Assembly (NCBI GenBank): GCA_937888775.1
Contig: CALAQT010000522.1
Coordinates: forward strand, 1-26,471
DNA from: an uncultured Actinomycetes bacterium
Lineage (GTDB): Bacteria; Actinomycetota; Thermoleophilia; Solirubrobacterales; Solirubrobacteraceae
Reading direction: 5' to 3'
Length of the DNA: 26,471 nucleotides
Position numbers and translations under genes: made by a program. The notes under the pieces were generated by a model. The model worked only from the letters and a program-made list of their open reading frames with translations. It was not told the origin of the DNA and ran no database searches. This document shows positions 9,489 through 17,270 of this stretch, in pieces (position 1 is the first letter of the stretch; each line of letters starts with the position of its first letter).

Positions 9489-9800
9489 ATGTACGTACGG
9501 ATCGCGCGGTTCGAGGGTGGCGACCGCAACTGGGACGAGTTCGCCGCGGGCGTTCGCGACACCATTCGCAGCGGCGGGCAGGGCACTCCGTTTGAGAAGG
9601 CGAGTGACGCCGTCGCGCGGATGATGCTGCTGGTCGATCGCGAGGGCAATCGCGGAGCGAACCTGGTCCTCTGTGAGACAGAGGACGACCTGCGGCGGGT
9701 CGATGCTGCGCTGAACGAAGTGACGCCTGCCGGCGGGCGCGGCGCCCGAACCTCGGTGGAGATGTACGAGGTGGTGCTCGACGAGAAACCTGGCACCTAG
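9489..9800 (+). CDS. small hypothetical protein, possible dimeric alpha/beta-barrel (ABM-like)
   Basis: A 103-residue soluble protein starting MYVRIARFEGGD, with GAGAGGAG-type ribosome binding sequence about 8 bases before the ATG. The pattern is an opening strand (YVRIARFEG), a helix (WDEFAAGVRDTIRSG), two central strands (RMMLLVDREGNRGANLVLCETEDDLR), a helix (RVDAALNEV) and a final strand (TSVEMYEVVLDE). This alternation is what one sees in ferredoxin-like dimeric barrels such as antibiotic biosynthesis monooxygenase-type proteins, but I see no diagnostic catalytic residue. It stands alone between two relic zones. The coding call is good, the fold is inferred and the function is unknown. 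Confidence 0.75.
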   Translation: MYVRIARFEGGDRNWDEFAAGVRDTIRSGGQGTPFEKASDAVARMMLLVDREGNRGANLVLCETEDDLRRVDAALNEVTPAGGRGARTSVEMYEVVLDEKPGT

Positions 9801-9947
9801 CTCCACACGAATGCCGACGGCTCGACAGTCGTCTTTGCGTGTAGGGCTGCGGCGGGATCATGCGCAGCGGGGCTTGCACGTCGCCGAAGGAGTCGCCCGG
9901 GCTTGCGGAATCGCCCAGATGCGAGCGCACGAGTCCCCGTCCGCCGC

Positions 9948-10073
9948 GTGCCCGCTTGGCTGATGCACGGCATGTTGGCGTCCTTCGCCGAGTACTACTC
10001 CAACAACCTCGCGACAGAGATCATGAAGGGCCTCAGCCGCAAGCACGAACAGGGCGGCACGCCGTTCAAAGCT
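9948..10073 (+). pseudogene. large serine recombinase, internal fragment
   Basis: In one frame the DNA reads LMHGMLASFAEYYSNNLATEIMK and then GLSRKHEQGGTPFKA. This corresponds to the stretch joining the catalytic resolvase domain to the recombinase domain in large serine recombinases (FAEFYSxNLAxEVxKGxxxKxxxGGTPxxAPxGY). The catalytic Ser-containing N-terminus and everything after GGTPFKA are missing, and the frame continues into unrelated sequence. A C-terminal piece of the same family lies at 24658-25035 on the same strand. Confidence 0.6.
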
Positions 10074-10429
10074 GCAACAAGCGGTGGCAAACATGATCGC
10101 CCGCGCCCTCGACTTCGCCGGTTCCTGCGCAATCGCCCCCCACATCCGGTTCGAACTCTCTTTATGCTCCTGCGATCCTTGCAGGCCCACGCCACGAACG
10201 CAAGCGATCATGGCAACACAGCCGATGGTTGCGACCTGTGATAGCGGGCCGTCATCCAGCAAGTCGAGGTCATCGAGACACCGCTGTTGGCTGGCGCTGC
10301 GCGTGTCCACGGCGCGGCTGTGACCGCGCCGCCGCCTCCGGACCCTCTGTGCGACCGCCCTCGCCTACGACCGTCCTGCGTCAAGGCTGAGCCGTCGGCC
10401 CGCGCCGCAGCGCGTGCCCCCGAGGGGCC
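10074..10429. other. intergenic debris, nothing recognised
   Basis: Both strands carry only short frames without family resemblance or consistent codon bias. The 3' flank of the recombinase fragment and the 3' flank of the SnoaL-like pseudogene meet here. Confidence 0.3.
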
Positions 10430-10575
10430 GAGCCCCACGGCTTTGAGGGCCTGCTCGCGGCTGTTGTAGTAGTCGACGCTCTCAAATCGTCCAACAGCCG
10501 ATCAGCGGCATCGTGCTCGCCGCCGTTCATCAACTCATTCGCCTGCCGAACTATCTCCACGTTCTCCTGCGACAT
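10430..10575 (-). pseudogene. SnoaL-like (NTF2-fold) protein, internally deleted
   Basis: The minus-strand frame begins with MSQENVEIVRQANELMNGG, the standard start of a very common actinobacterial SnoaL-like family of about 130 residues. After ~30 residues the sequence jumps, in another frame, to DYYNSREQALKAVGLGPS (about 10490-10430), which matches the family's C-terminal end (YxxREEALEAVGL). The central barrel is missing, so no functional fold is possible. It lies 3 bp after the stop of a second SnoaL-like remnant on the same strand. Confidence 0.55.
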
Positions 10576-10578
10576 CGC

Positions 10579-10745
10579 CTAATCCGCCAGCCCGGAATCG
10601 CTCAGCGCCTGCTCGCGATCGCGGTAGAGACGGAACTCACTGACGCGATCACCGTTCAGCCTGCACAGCAGCGCCAAGCGTTGCTCAACGTCGACTCCGC
10701 TGCCCTTTCCGCGACCGTACTCGTGCGCGCCCGATAGCTGCTCAG
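10579..10745 (-). pseudogene. SnoaL-like (NTF2-fold) protein, C-terminal remnant
   Basis: The minus-strand frame ends with VEQRLALLCRLNGDRVSEFRL and then YRDREQALSDSGLAD. This is the last strand and C-terminal helix of a SnoaL-like protein (family pattern: W-x-x-RDGKVVRxRxYxDRxEALEAAGL). The first ~80 residues are absent; the open frame continues to about 10824 but that part does not resemble the family. It was probably one of a tandem pair with the remnant directly downstream. Confidence 0.55.
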
Positions 10746-10989
10746 GGGTCGTCCCACTCACTACCGCTCGGGACGAACATGAGCACGGACGCAGGTCGAC
10801 CCCGAGACTGCCGCATTGCGCCACGTAAGCAGGCGTGTGCCGCCCCTCATCTGGCGCGATCGAGAATCGTCCCTTGCGCTAGTGAGCGTGGCCGATGCTG
10901 AGACGCCCGCTCAGCCGGGGAAGCACAAGCGCCGGTGGTCCGCGCGCACCGGGACGGCTAGCACGGTCCCTTGACGCGGGTACCTCGTG

Positions 10990-11880
10990 CTAACCGGGGT
11001 TCGTGGCCGCGACGATCCAGACGGACCCGCGGCCGACTATGGAGCCGTCGGGCTTCTGCCAGGCGGCGTAGTGGTCCCTCAGGGCCTCGGCGATCTCGCC
11101 TCGACGGCTCTCCCCGTACTCGCCGTTCAGGCGGATCAGCTCGGCGCCGGGTCCGATCGCGAGCAGGGAGTCGATCGCCTCGTCCATGTCCGCGCCCATG
11201 AAGTAGTCGAAGTCGCGCTGATGCAGCTCGATCTCGTCGAACCCGGCAGCCTCGAGAATCCCGCGGGTGGTCTCGGGGTTACCGAGCGAGAATGGCCCGG
11301 GCCCGCAGGTGTCGGCCACGTACTCGTCAGGGCGCGAGAGGAACCGCTCAACGACCTGCTCGGTCTCCGCCCAGAACGGGCTATCGGCCTTGCGGCGCCA
11401 GCAGACCTTGGCGAGCCTGCCGCCGGGCTTGAGCGCGCCGCGGATCACGCGCATAGCCGGAACCGGTGCGGCGAAGAACTGCGTCCCCATGCGCGAGAAG
11501 GCGTAGTCGTAGATGGGATCCCACTCAGCCGTCTGCGCATCGGCGGTCTCGAACGCAACGTTCTCGACCCCCGCCTCGACGGCCTCGCGACGCGCGTCCT
11601 CGATGAACCGCGGCGAGGAATCGGTGCCGAGCGCGAAGCCTCCCGAGCCGACGAGCTCAGCCAGCTGCTGAGTCGTCTCGCCGAAGCCGCACCCGATGTC
11701 GATGCAGCACCCACGCTCGGACGGCGGAAGGAGCTCGAAGACCTCCTCGGTGACCTCTGCCAGCGCGCCCACGAACACCTTGCGGTTCGACTTCCACCGC
11801 TCATACAGGACCGTGTCCCATGCACGCACCGCTTCCTCGTTGGCGACCGCCACCGCACCCGCGCGCTGCTGTTGCGTCAT
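10990..11880 (-). CDS. class I SAM-dependent methyltransferase
   Basis: A 296-residue protein with a complete Rossmann methyltransferase core. The glycine-rich SAM-binding motif I is CIDIGCGFGETT (residues 59-70). The acidic residue that holds the ribose is in LGTDSSPRFIEDAR. Motif II is FETADAQT, followed by YDYAFSRMGTQFFAAP and the GALKPGGRLAKVCWRR strand typical of UbiE/COQ5-like enzymes. The C-terminal ~120 residues (RGILEAAGFDEIELHQRDFDYF) form the usual substrate lid. The substrate cannot be read from the sequence. The gene is monocistronic, divergent from the small secreted protein at 12028. Confidence 0.9.
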   Translation of the reverse strand: MTQQQRAGAVAVANEEAVRAWDTVLYERWKSNRKVFVGALAEVTEEVFELLPPSERGCCIDIGCGFGETTQQLAELVGSGGFALGTDSSPRFIEDARREAVEAGVENVAFETADAQTAEWDPIYDYAFSRMGTQFFAAPVPAMRVIRGALKPGGRLAKVCWRRKADSPFWAETEQVVERFLSRPDEYVADTCGPGPFSLGNPETTRGILEAAGFDEIELHQRDFDYFMGADMDEAIDSLLAIGPGAELIRLNGEYGESRRGEIAEALRDHYAAWQKPDGSIVGRGSVWIVAATNPG

Positions 11881-12027
11881 CGGCCGATACTACACCTGAA
11901 CGCGGCTCCGATCGGCCTGTATGCCCAACGTCACACGACCCGTGACGGCCGTTCTAGGGCTCGTGAGGAACGCGAGCAGTCGGGGGCGCCGAAACCGCGT
12001 TCGGGCCGATCAGAAGGGAGGTGCGCC

Positions 12028-12621
12028 ATGCGCATCCAGAGGAAGATGGCTGTGGTCTCAGCCGCAAGTCTGATGGCGATTGGGGCAACTGGAGCCGGTG
12101 CGCAAACGTCTCCCGGGCACGTGATGGTGCATTCTGCTCACAGCACGAATCAGCCAAAAACCGTATTTCAGTGTAAGCAACGCTATCGGCCTGGCACACG
12201 GAAACGAGCATCCTGCATCAAGCGGGTGGCATCCGAAAAACCCGGTTCCAGCTGCGCCCACCCGATCAAGTCCGGGATCAACTTCGATACCAAAGTCGAA
12301 GGCATCGGGGTTGTCTTGACCTACAAGCCCGTCCAGTTTCCCCCCCACGAAGAAGGCACTCCACCGCCCGGATGGGCAGATTTCACTATGGGGCCAGTTA
12401 CGACGGTTATGCATACCGATCTGTTCTACGCAACCTTCGGCTGGAAGCTGATCACATCAAAGGTTGCACTTTGCCGAGCTGTACTGTACGAATCGTTGCC
12501 TCACTATTTCCGCCTCCACGAAAAAGCCCTCCCAAACCGAACGCAAGCTCAATACAACATCGCGCTCGTTGACGGCTACACCTTTGGTCTGACGCTATTC
12601 GAGCGTTACATCCATGGCTAG
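12028..12621 (+). CDS. small secreted protein of unknown function
   Basis: A 197-residue protein with a clear Sec signal peptide: basic start MRIQRK, a hydrophobic stretch (residues 7-22) and a likely cleavage site AGA-QT after residue 25. The mature part has a Cys-rich, Arg/Lys-rich opening (FQCKQRYRPGTRKRASCIKR, SSCAHPIK) and a later segment DLFYATFGWKLITSKVALC; no known domain is recognised. AAGGGAGG lies 7 bases before the ATG at 12028. The frame is open far upstream, but that part is antisense to the methyltransferase. The coding region is visibly richer in A/T and in non-G/C third positions than its neighbours, which suggests acquisition from elsewhere. A strong hairpin follows 78 bp downstream. 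Confidence 0.75.
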   Translation: MRIQRKMAVVSAASLMAIGATGAGAQTSPGHVMVHSAHSTNQPKTVFQCKQRYRPGTRKRASCIKRVASEKPGSSCAHPIKSGINFDTKVEGIGVVLTYKPVQFPPHEEGTPPPGWADFTMGPVTTVMHTDLFYATFGWKLITSKVALCRAVLYESLPHYFRLHEKALPNRTQAQYNIALVDGYTFGLTLFERYIHG

Positions 12622-12698
12622 GCCCACCACCAGCGTTGGGGCCCAGATGATGTTTATCTGCGGCCCCGCTTTAGTCCACCATTTGAAGGAAGGTCGAA

Positions 12699-12731
12699 CC
12701 GCCCCGGTCCCCGGAAACGGGACCGGGGCGG
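12699..12731 (+). terminator. strong hairpin, probable transcription terminator
   Basis: A perfect 13-bp inverted repeat, CCGCCCCGGTCCC at 12699-12711 and its complement at 12719-12731, with a 7-base loop CGGAAAC. No long T run follows (CGTCTTCTGG), as is common for actinobacterial terminators. It lies after the secreted-protein gene. Confidence 0.6.
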
Positions 12732-13208
12732 CGTCTTCTGGCGCTCATCGGTCGCGAGTGCTACGGCTCCTTGAGGCGCTGATGGCCGCGCGCTAGCGCT
12801 AGCGCTCCTGAGGTCTCCTCGGTCAGCACCACAAGCATGACTACTGGGGCGCTGCGCGGCCGCGGTCAGCCTGAGAGGAACCGGTGGGCACCTTCCAGCC
12901 AACCCCGCAGCTTGAGGCTATTACGCAAGGCATTATCTCCTGCCACAGGCTTCCAACGCCGCACGCTGATTACCAATGACCTGGCGCCGCCCAATGCAGG
13001 TGCTCGTGCTCGGGCAGGCGCAGGTGCTCGGCGTCGCCGCGCCCGCGCCTGCGCCGGGTGGTGCTCGGACTCGACCTGCGGGGTGAGGGGCGCCGACGCC
13101 GGAGCCCAATGGGCGGGCTCAATCAGTAGTAGGCCACAGCGGAGATCCGCGCTTGCTGCCGATGCAGCGATCGCCAGCTGTGAGAAAGATCCAGAGGAGG
13201 ACGACTTG
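12732..13208. other. intergenic region upstream of the phosphoribosyltransferase-hydrolase gene
   Basis: No convincing gene. It contains short direct repeats: GCTAGC twice in a row near 12794, and GCAGGTGCTCG twice near 13000-13030. The frame of the downstream gene is open through here, but the composition (long Arg/Ala runs) is not protein-like. The promoter of the next gene should lie here. Confidence 0.3.
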
Positions 13209-14627
13209 ATGACGCATCTAGGACATGCGCAACGTACCGGCGCGGTGAACTCGATCGTCGAGCTGCCGTCTGTCCCCGGCGATGGTGATATCCGGTTTGC
13301 CGACCGGCACGACGCGGGACGCCGGCTGGCCGCGCTGCTCGCCGACTTCCGCTCTGAGAATCCTGTCGTGGTGGGCATTCCGCGTGGCGGCATGCCGGTG
13401 GCAGCCGAGGTCGCACGCGCGCTCGAGGCGCCGCTGGACCTCGTCGTCGTGCGCAAGATTGGAGCGCCCGCCAACCCCGAGTATGCGATTGGAGCGCTGG
13501 CCGAGGACGATGTCAGCGTCATCGACGATGACGCTGTACATGGGCTGCGGCTCGGTGCAGTAGATCTGGAGGAGCTGGTGGGGCGCGCGCGGCACGAGCT
13601 GGCCGAGCGGCTGGCTCACTACCGAGGTACGCGCCGGCGTCTGGCGGTCGCTGGACGAACGGTGATTCTCGTCGACGACGGCCTTGCGACCGGCCACACT
13701 GCGCAGGCGGCGGTGCGCTCGCTGCGCGAACGGGGCGCAACGCGCATCATCCTGGCCGTCCCGATTGCGGCGCCGGAGTCCGCACACAAGTTGCGCGGCT
13801 GGGCGGATGAGGTGGTTTGCGTCGAGATGCCGACGGATCTTTGGGCGATCGGGCTGTGGTATGGGGACTTCAGCCCAACCTCCGACGAAGAGGTCGCGGC
13901 GCTCCTGGCAGAGCATGCTGGCGCCACGACGCGTGAGGTCGCGATCGAGGTGGCGCCCGGCCTCGTGCTGAGCGGCGATCTGACGGTGCCGTGGGGCGCG
14001 TACGCCCGCGGGGTGGTGGCCTTCGCGCACGGCTCGGGATCGAGCCGTCTGAGTCCACGCAACCGGCAGGTCGCCCGCGCGCTGAACGAGTCCAGCTTCG
14101 CCACGTTGCTTTTCGATCTGTTGACCCCGCGCGAGGAGGTCGATCGCGCCAACGTGTTCGACATCCCGCTGCTCGCGCAGCGGCTCGTGGCTGCGACGCG
14201 CTGGTTGCGTTGTCAGCCCGAGACGGCCCATCTGGCGGTCGGCTACTTCGGCGCCAGCACCGGTTCAGCGGCCGCGCTACTCGCCGCGGCCGAGCTGCGC
14301 GCGGGTGTGTGTGCGGTTGTTTCACGGGGCGGTCGCCCGGATCTGGCGCAGGCGCGGCTGGGAGAGGTGATCGCTCCCGTGCTGTTGATCGTCGGCGGCG
14401 CGGATACGGCCGTGCTGGAGCTGAATCGCGAGGCGCAGCGGCGAATGCGCTGCGAGAGCGAGCTCGCCGTCGTACCGGCTGCTTCGCATCTGTTTGAGGA
14501 GCCCGGCGCGCTCGAGGATGTCGCCCGGCTCGCCATCGACTGGTTCACTCAACATCTCGGTGAGAGCGCACCCACAGCCCGCGCTGGCGGTGTGGCGCTC
14601 GTATCAGGAGCGGGGCCAAGCGACTGA
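13209..14627 (+). CDS. phosphoribosyltransferase fused to an alpha/beta hydrolase (dienelactone-hydrolase-like)
   Basis: A 472-residue two-domain protein. Residues ~25-235 form a type I phosphoribosyltransferase: PRGGMPVAAEVARAL, then KIGAPANPEYAIGA, and the PRPP-binding loop VILVDDGLATGHTA (152-165). Residues ~240-455 form an alpha/beta hydrolase: an oxyanion-type FAHGSGSSRLSPRN, nucleophile Ser350 in FGASTGSAA, Asp399 in GGADTAV and His427 in AASHLF, so the triad is complete. The ATG at 13209 is chosen for GAGGAGG at 13194-13200. The same fusion exists in mycobacteria (Rv0571c, a DosR-regulon member). The substrate of neither domain is known. A universal stress protein follows. A decayed second copy of the end of the transferase domain lies at 24452-24655. 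Confidence 0.9.
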   Translation: MTHLGHAQRTGAVNSIVELPSVPGDGDIRFADRHDAGRRLAALLADFRSENPVVVGIPRGGMPVAAEVARALEAPLDLVVVRKIGAPANPEYAIGALAEDDVSVIDDDAVHGLRLGAVDLEELVGRARHELAERLAHYRGTRRRLAVAGRTVILVDDGLATGHTAQAAVRSLRERGATRIILAVPIAAPESAHKLRGWADEVVCVEMPTDLWAIGLWYGDFSPTSDEEVAALLAEHAGATTREVAIEVAPGLVLSGDLTVPWGAYARGVVAFAHGSGSSRLSPRNRQVARALNESSFATLLFDLLTPREEVDRANVFDIPLLAQRLVAATRWLRCQPETAHLAVGYFGASTGSAAALLAAAELRAGVCAVVSRGGRPDLAQARLGEVIAPVLLIVGGADTAVLELNREAQRRMRCESELAVVPAASHLFEEPGALEDVARLAIDWFTQHLGESAPTARAGGVALVSGAGPSD

Positions 14628-14692
14628 TGCCCTGACATCTAGTGACCTATGCAGATGCGCGAAGCGAACACAACCAAGAGGCTAAACGCGCC

Positions 14693-14923
14693 ATGACGCT
14701 CGCCCTGCGCCGGGTCGGATGTCGCCCACCTCCTTCCGCGCTGCGCCGCTCCGGCAGCTATGTCATGGATGGCCACAGGCTGTTCTGCGTCGTGTCGGAG
14801 TTCGCTTTTACTGGAGACCACGTGGTTGCGTCGCTCGAGGACTGCCTCGTCCTCGATGTCCACGCATACGCTCCGGGCGAGCTATGCGAGATGGGGCTGC
14901 GACCGGTCCGGACCGACCAATGA
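14693..14923 (+). CDS. small hypothetical protein coupled to the universal stress protein
   Basis: A 76-residue frame from the ATG at 14693 (MTLALRRVGC) to a TGA that overlaps the start of the next gene in an ATGA arrangement (14920-14923). The central part, YVMDGHRLFCVVSEFAF then LEDCLVLDVHAYAPGEL, looks like a small beta-rich protein; no family is recognised. The ribosome binding site is weak and an alternative start exists at 14642. The overlap with the universal stress gene is the best support for translation. Confidence 0.45.
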   Translation: MTLALRRVGCRPPPSALRRSGSYVMDGHRLFCVVSEFAFTGDHVVASLEDCLVLDVHAYAPGELCEMGLRPVRTDQ

Positions 14924-15792
14924 CCGCACCCAGCGTTATGCAGGTGCCCGATTCACTTCAAGCACGGAAGGTCGTTGCTGCGATCGCCGATGACGCGGCG
15001 GCGAGGGGCGTGCTCTCGGTGGCGGGCGCCATCGCGAGCCTGTACTCAGCAACGGTGGAAGCGGTGCACGTGGGCGAGGCGCACGCGGGCCTCGCCGCAT
15101 TGGCGCAAGGTGCCGGTGTTCCTCTGAGGACGGTCGCGGGACGGCCAGTCGAGGCGCTCACACACGTGGCCGCGGCTGAGAGCGTCGTTGCGATGGTGAT
15201 CGGCGCGGGCGGTGCCACCGCCGGCAAGGGCCCGGCTGACAGCGCCGCCATGGCGCTGCTCGCCTCGCTTGAGAAGCCGATCGCCGTTGTGCCACCGAAC
15301 GCGCCGGTCGCGCGTGCCATTGAGAGCATGCTCGTGCCGCTCGACGGAACTGCGGCGAGCGCGACGGCGCTACAGGAGATCGTCGCGCTGGCCTCAGACG
15401 CTGAGCTCGACATCGTGGTGGCACACGTGCACCAAGAGCCCTCGCTGCCGGCGTTCAGCGATCACCTCCCTCATGAGGTTCGCGCGTGGAGTGATGAGTT
15501 CATTGCGCGCTACTGTCCGTCGGCCAGCGAGGTCACGCTCGAGTTGCGCGTCGGCGAGCCGCACGAACACCTGCTGGACATCCTGCGCCGAAGCGGCTGC
15601 GACCTCGTCGCACTCGGATGGAGCCAAGACCTCGCCCGCGGACGCGCGGCGGTCGTGCGCCGCATGCTGGCCGAGTCACCCGTGCCCGTGCTGCTGACGC
15701 CCGCGGTCGGCAATTCTGCGCTCACGCTGACGGCGGCTGCACCCGCTGCAGACACCGCCGATCCCGAGCGAGCGCAATGGATGTCGCGGTGA
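14920..15792 (+). CDS. universal stress protein (UspA) family, tandem domains
   Basis: A 290-residue protein that fits two degenerate UspA domains of ~140 residues. The second domain is clearer: it opens with MLVPLDGTAASATALQEIVALA, the usual strand-helix start, and ends CDLVALGWSQDLARGRAAVVRRMLAESPVPVLL, the place of the ATP-binding GxxG-x9-GS/T motif. Here the final Gly-Ser is replaced, so nucleotide binding is uncertain. The first domain has VVAAIADDAAARGVLSVAGAIAS and ends KPIAVVPPNAP. It acts in the cytoplasm and is usually induced under starvation, hypoxia or dormancy. The ATG overlaps the stop of the upstream 76-aa ORF, so the two are probably co-translated. Confidence 0.85.
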   Translation: MTAPSVMQVPDSLQARKVVAAIADDAAARGVLSVAGAIASLYSATVEAVHVGEAHAGLAALAQGAGVPLRTVAGRPVEALTHVAAAESVVAMVIGAGGATAGKGPADSAAMALLASLEKPIAVVPPNAPVARAIESMLVPLDGTAASATALQEIVALASDAELDIVVAHVHQEPSLPAFSDHLPHEVRAWSDEFIARYCPSASEVTLELRVGEPHEHLLDILRRSGCDLVALGWSQDLARGRAAVVRRMLAESPVPVLLTPAVGNSALTLTAAAPAADTADPERAQWMSR

Positions 15793-15868
15793 CAGCGAGG
15801 GGAAAGGTCGCCGACGCGGAGAAAGAAGCACCACGCGCGGCGAACGGGTTAGCGCGTTGGACCACTGC

Positions 15869-16012
15869 GTGAGCGACCCGGTGCTGGGCGCACGAGTGAC
15901 GCTCAGGTTCGAGCGCAACCGAAGCCTCGCGCAGGCCATCGACCTGCTTGGGAGTCGTCTCGAGAGCCAGCTGCACGGCTTCGTGGACCGCCGCGCTCGA
16001 CTCAAGCGATGA
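15869..16012 (+). CDS. doubtful small ORF
   Basis: A 47-residue frame from a GTG with an RVTLRFERNRSLAQAIDLL-type amphipathic helix. The codon use is acceptable, but there is no recognisable family and no good ribosome binding site. It could be the tail of a lost gene. Confidence 0.2.
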   Translation: MSDPVLGARVTLRFERNRSLAQAIDLLGSRLESQLHGFVDRRARLKR

Positions 16013-16041
16013 GCCGGTGCGCCGCGATCAGGCGAGTGGCA

Positions 16042-16338
16042 TCACGGCGCAGCCTCGCCGCCGCGCCCCATCCCACCCATCGCCGCGAGGATGCGCTGGC
16101 CCGGCTGCAGGTCCGAGCCCGGCGCATCGACGACCTCGCCTACGCACTCGATGCCAAGCACGCGAGGGAAGCGGACCGCATCGCCCGAGCCACCCGCACG
16201 CGTGATCAGCTCAGAGCGATTCAGGCCGAACGCCTGTACACGAACAAGCACCCAGCCGAGGTGCGGATCGTGGATCGCAAGCTCCTCGAGCCGCAGCACC
16301 TCCGGTCCGCCTGGCTTGTGGACGACTACCGCCTGCAT
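16042..16338 (-). pseudogene. zinc-type alcohol dehydrogenase/quinone oxidoreductase, N-terminal remnant
   Basis: From an ATG at 16338 the product starts MQAVVVHKPGGPEVLRLEEL and continues VLVRVQAFGLNRSELITRAG, then FPRVLGIECVGEVVDAPGSDL and GQRILAAMGGMGR. This is the GroES-like catalytic domain opening of a medium-chain NADP-dependent quinone oxidoreductase, normally ~320-330 residues. It stops after 98 residues, just past the MGGMGR block, so the Rossmann domain that binds NADPH is missing. The sequence after the stop does not continue the family in another frame as far as I can see, so a deletion is more likely than a simple frameshift. Confidence 0.65.
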
Positions 16339-16429
16339 GATCCGAGAGCTTCCCCGTATGCCACCCGACAAACGGCCGTCGCGCTGGGATGCGAACCCGA
16401 TGGCCCGCGAGACGTTGCGCCAAGTCCTT

Positions 16430-17270
16430 TCACACGAGGGCGAGGGCACCGGCGTTGTTTGTGATGCCTGTCGTGACGGGAACCGGTAGACCTGTTCCAT
16501 TGGAGCATCCGCAGTGGTCGGTGAGCTCGCGCTGGGCACACTGAGCGACCCGGCGCGCGATCTCGTGTGCGGGGGCGTCCATGAGCTCGAGCTCCACGAG
16601 ACGGGAGAGGCGGCCGCGTAGATCAATGTGCAGGACGGCTTCGATCACGGGCCACAGCTCGCTTGGAGCGATTCATCGAACTCCCGACGTCGGTGGGCAG
16701 GCAGGAGCAGGGCGGCGAGATGTCGAGCGTGCTCGGCGAGGCGCTCATCGGTTGGGCCGCGGCGGGCCGGTTTCGTGCAGTCGCCCAAGGTCGGCTTGCA
16801 GTGGCGTTCATCGTGCAATGTCGCGAACTCGACGAGCACTCGTGGCGCGCCCCGAAACAGCCGCGCCGTGCGCCGGTCGATGACGGCGACGGCATGGTCT
16901 CCAGGAGTGAAGATGCCAGCCAGCGGCTCGAGCCATGGCAGCGTGTCGACGACCGCCGTCGATTCGACCGGGCTCGGCAGCGGCACAGCCGCGAAGGCGG
17001 TCCCTTCCGCGGAGGAGAACATGGCGAGGCTCCGCGTTCCGTATGCGAATGCCGGCATGCAGCGCAGCATCTCGCGCAGGCGATCCACGTCGGCCTCAAC
17101 CGTCCACCGGTCCATGTCAGTCATCAACCCATCCAGCTCGCGTCGCGCGCCGCCGCACTCGTAGATCGGGTGCACTTGAGGCCGAGGTACACGCTCAGGA
17201 CCGGATGGCAACTGGTCTTGAGCTCACTCAGCCGGCGCAGCGTGCCGGTGCCGACCGCGGGCGGCACCAT
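16430..17270 (-). pseudogene. eRF1-like (baeRF/VLRF1-type) protein, broken by two frameshifts
   Basis: Three minus-strand frames together rebuild one protein. From an ATG at 17270: MVPPAVGTGTLRRLSELKTS and HPVLSVYLGL, the usual family start (LRRLAEFxxxxxPVLSVYLDL). The frame then shifts near 17190 to VHPIYECGGARRELDGLMTD, continuing to LAMFSSAEG, DTLPWLEPLAG and HAVAVIDRRTARLFRG, the eRF1 domain-2-like strand set, and ending at a TGA at 16645. There it shifts -1 (a single G missing after CCG) into VIEAVLHIDLRGRLSRLVELELMDAP, which resembles domain 3. Intact relatives are ~370 residues and resemble archaeo-eukaryotic release factors; the DosR-regulon protein Rv2629 is one. It is either a true pseudogene or contains sequencing errors. 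Confidence 0.6.

Noticed and set aside
10987..12621. A 544-residue fusion starting upstream of the secreted protein
   Set aside because: The upstream part is antisense to the methyltransferase. The signal peptide and ribosome binding site place the start at 12028.
12837..13208. N-terminal extension of the phosphoribosyltransferase-hydrolase
   Set aside because: Low-complexity Arg/Ala-rich translation; a good GAGGAGG and ATG at 13209 begin right before the conserved domain.
12732..15868. DosR-type palindromic operator near the stress genes
   Set aside because: No match to the GGGACT-N6-AGTCCC-like pattern was found by eye upstream of the fusion or the universal stress gene; the dormancy link rests on gene families only.
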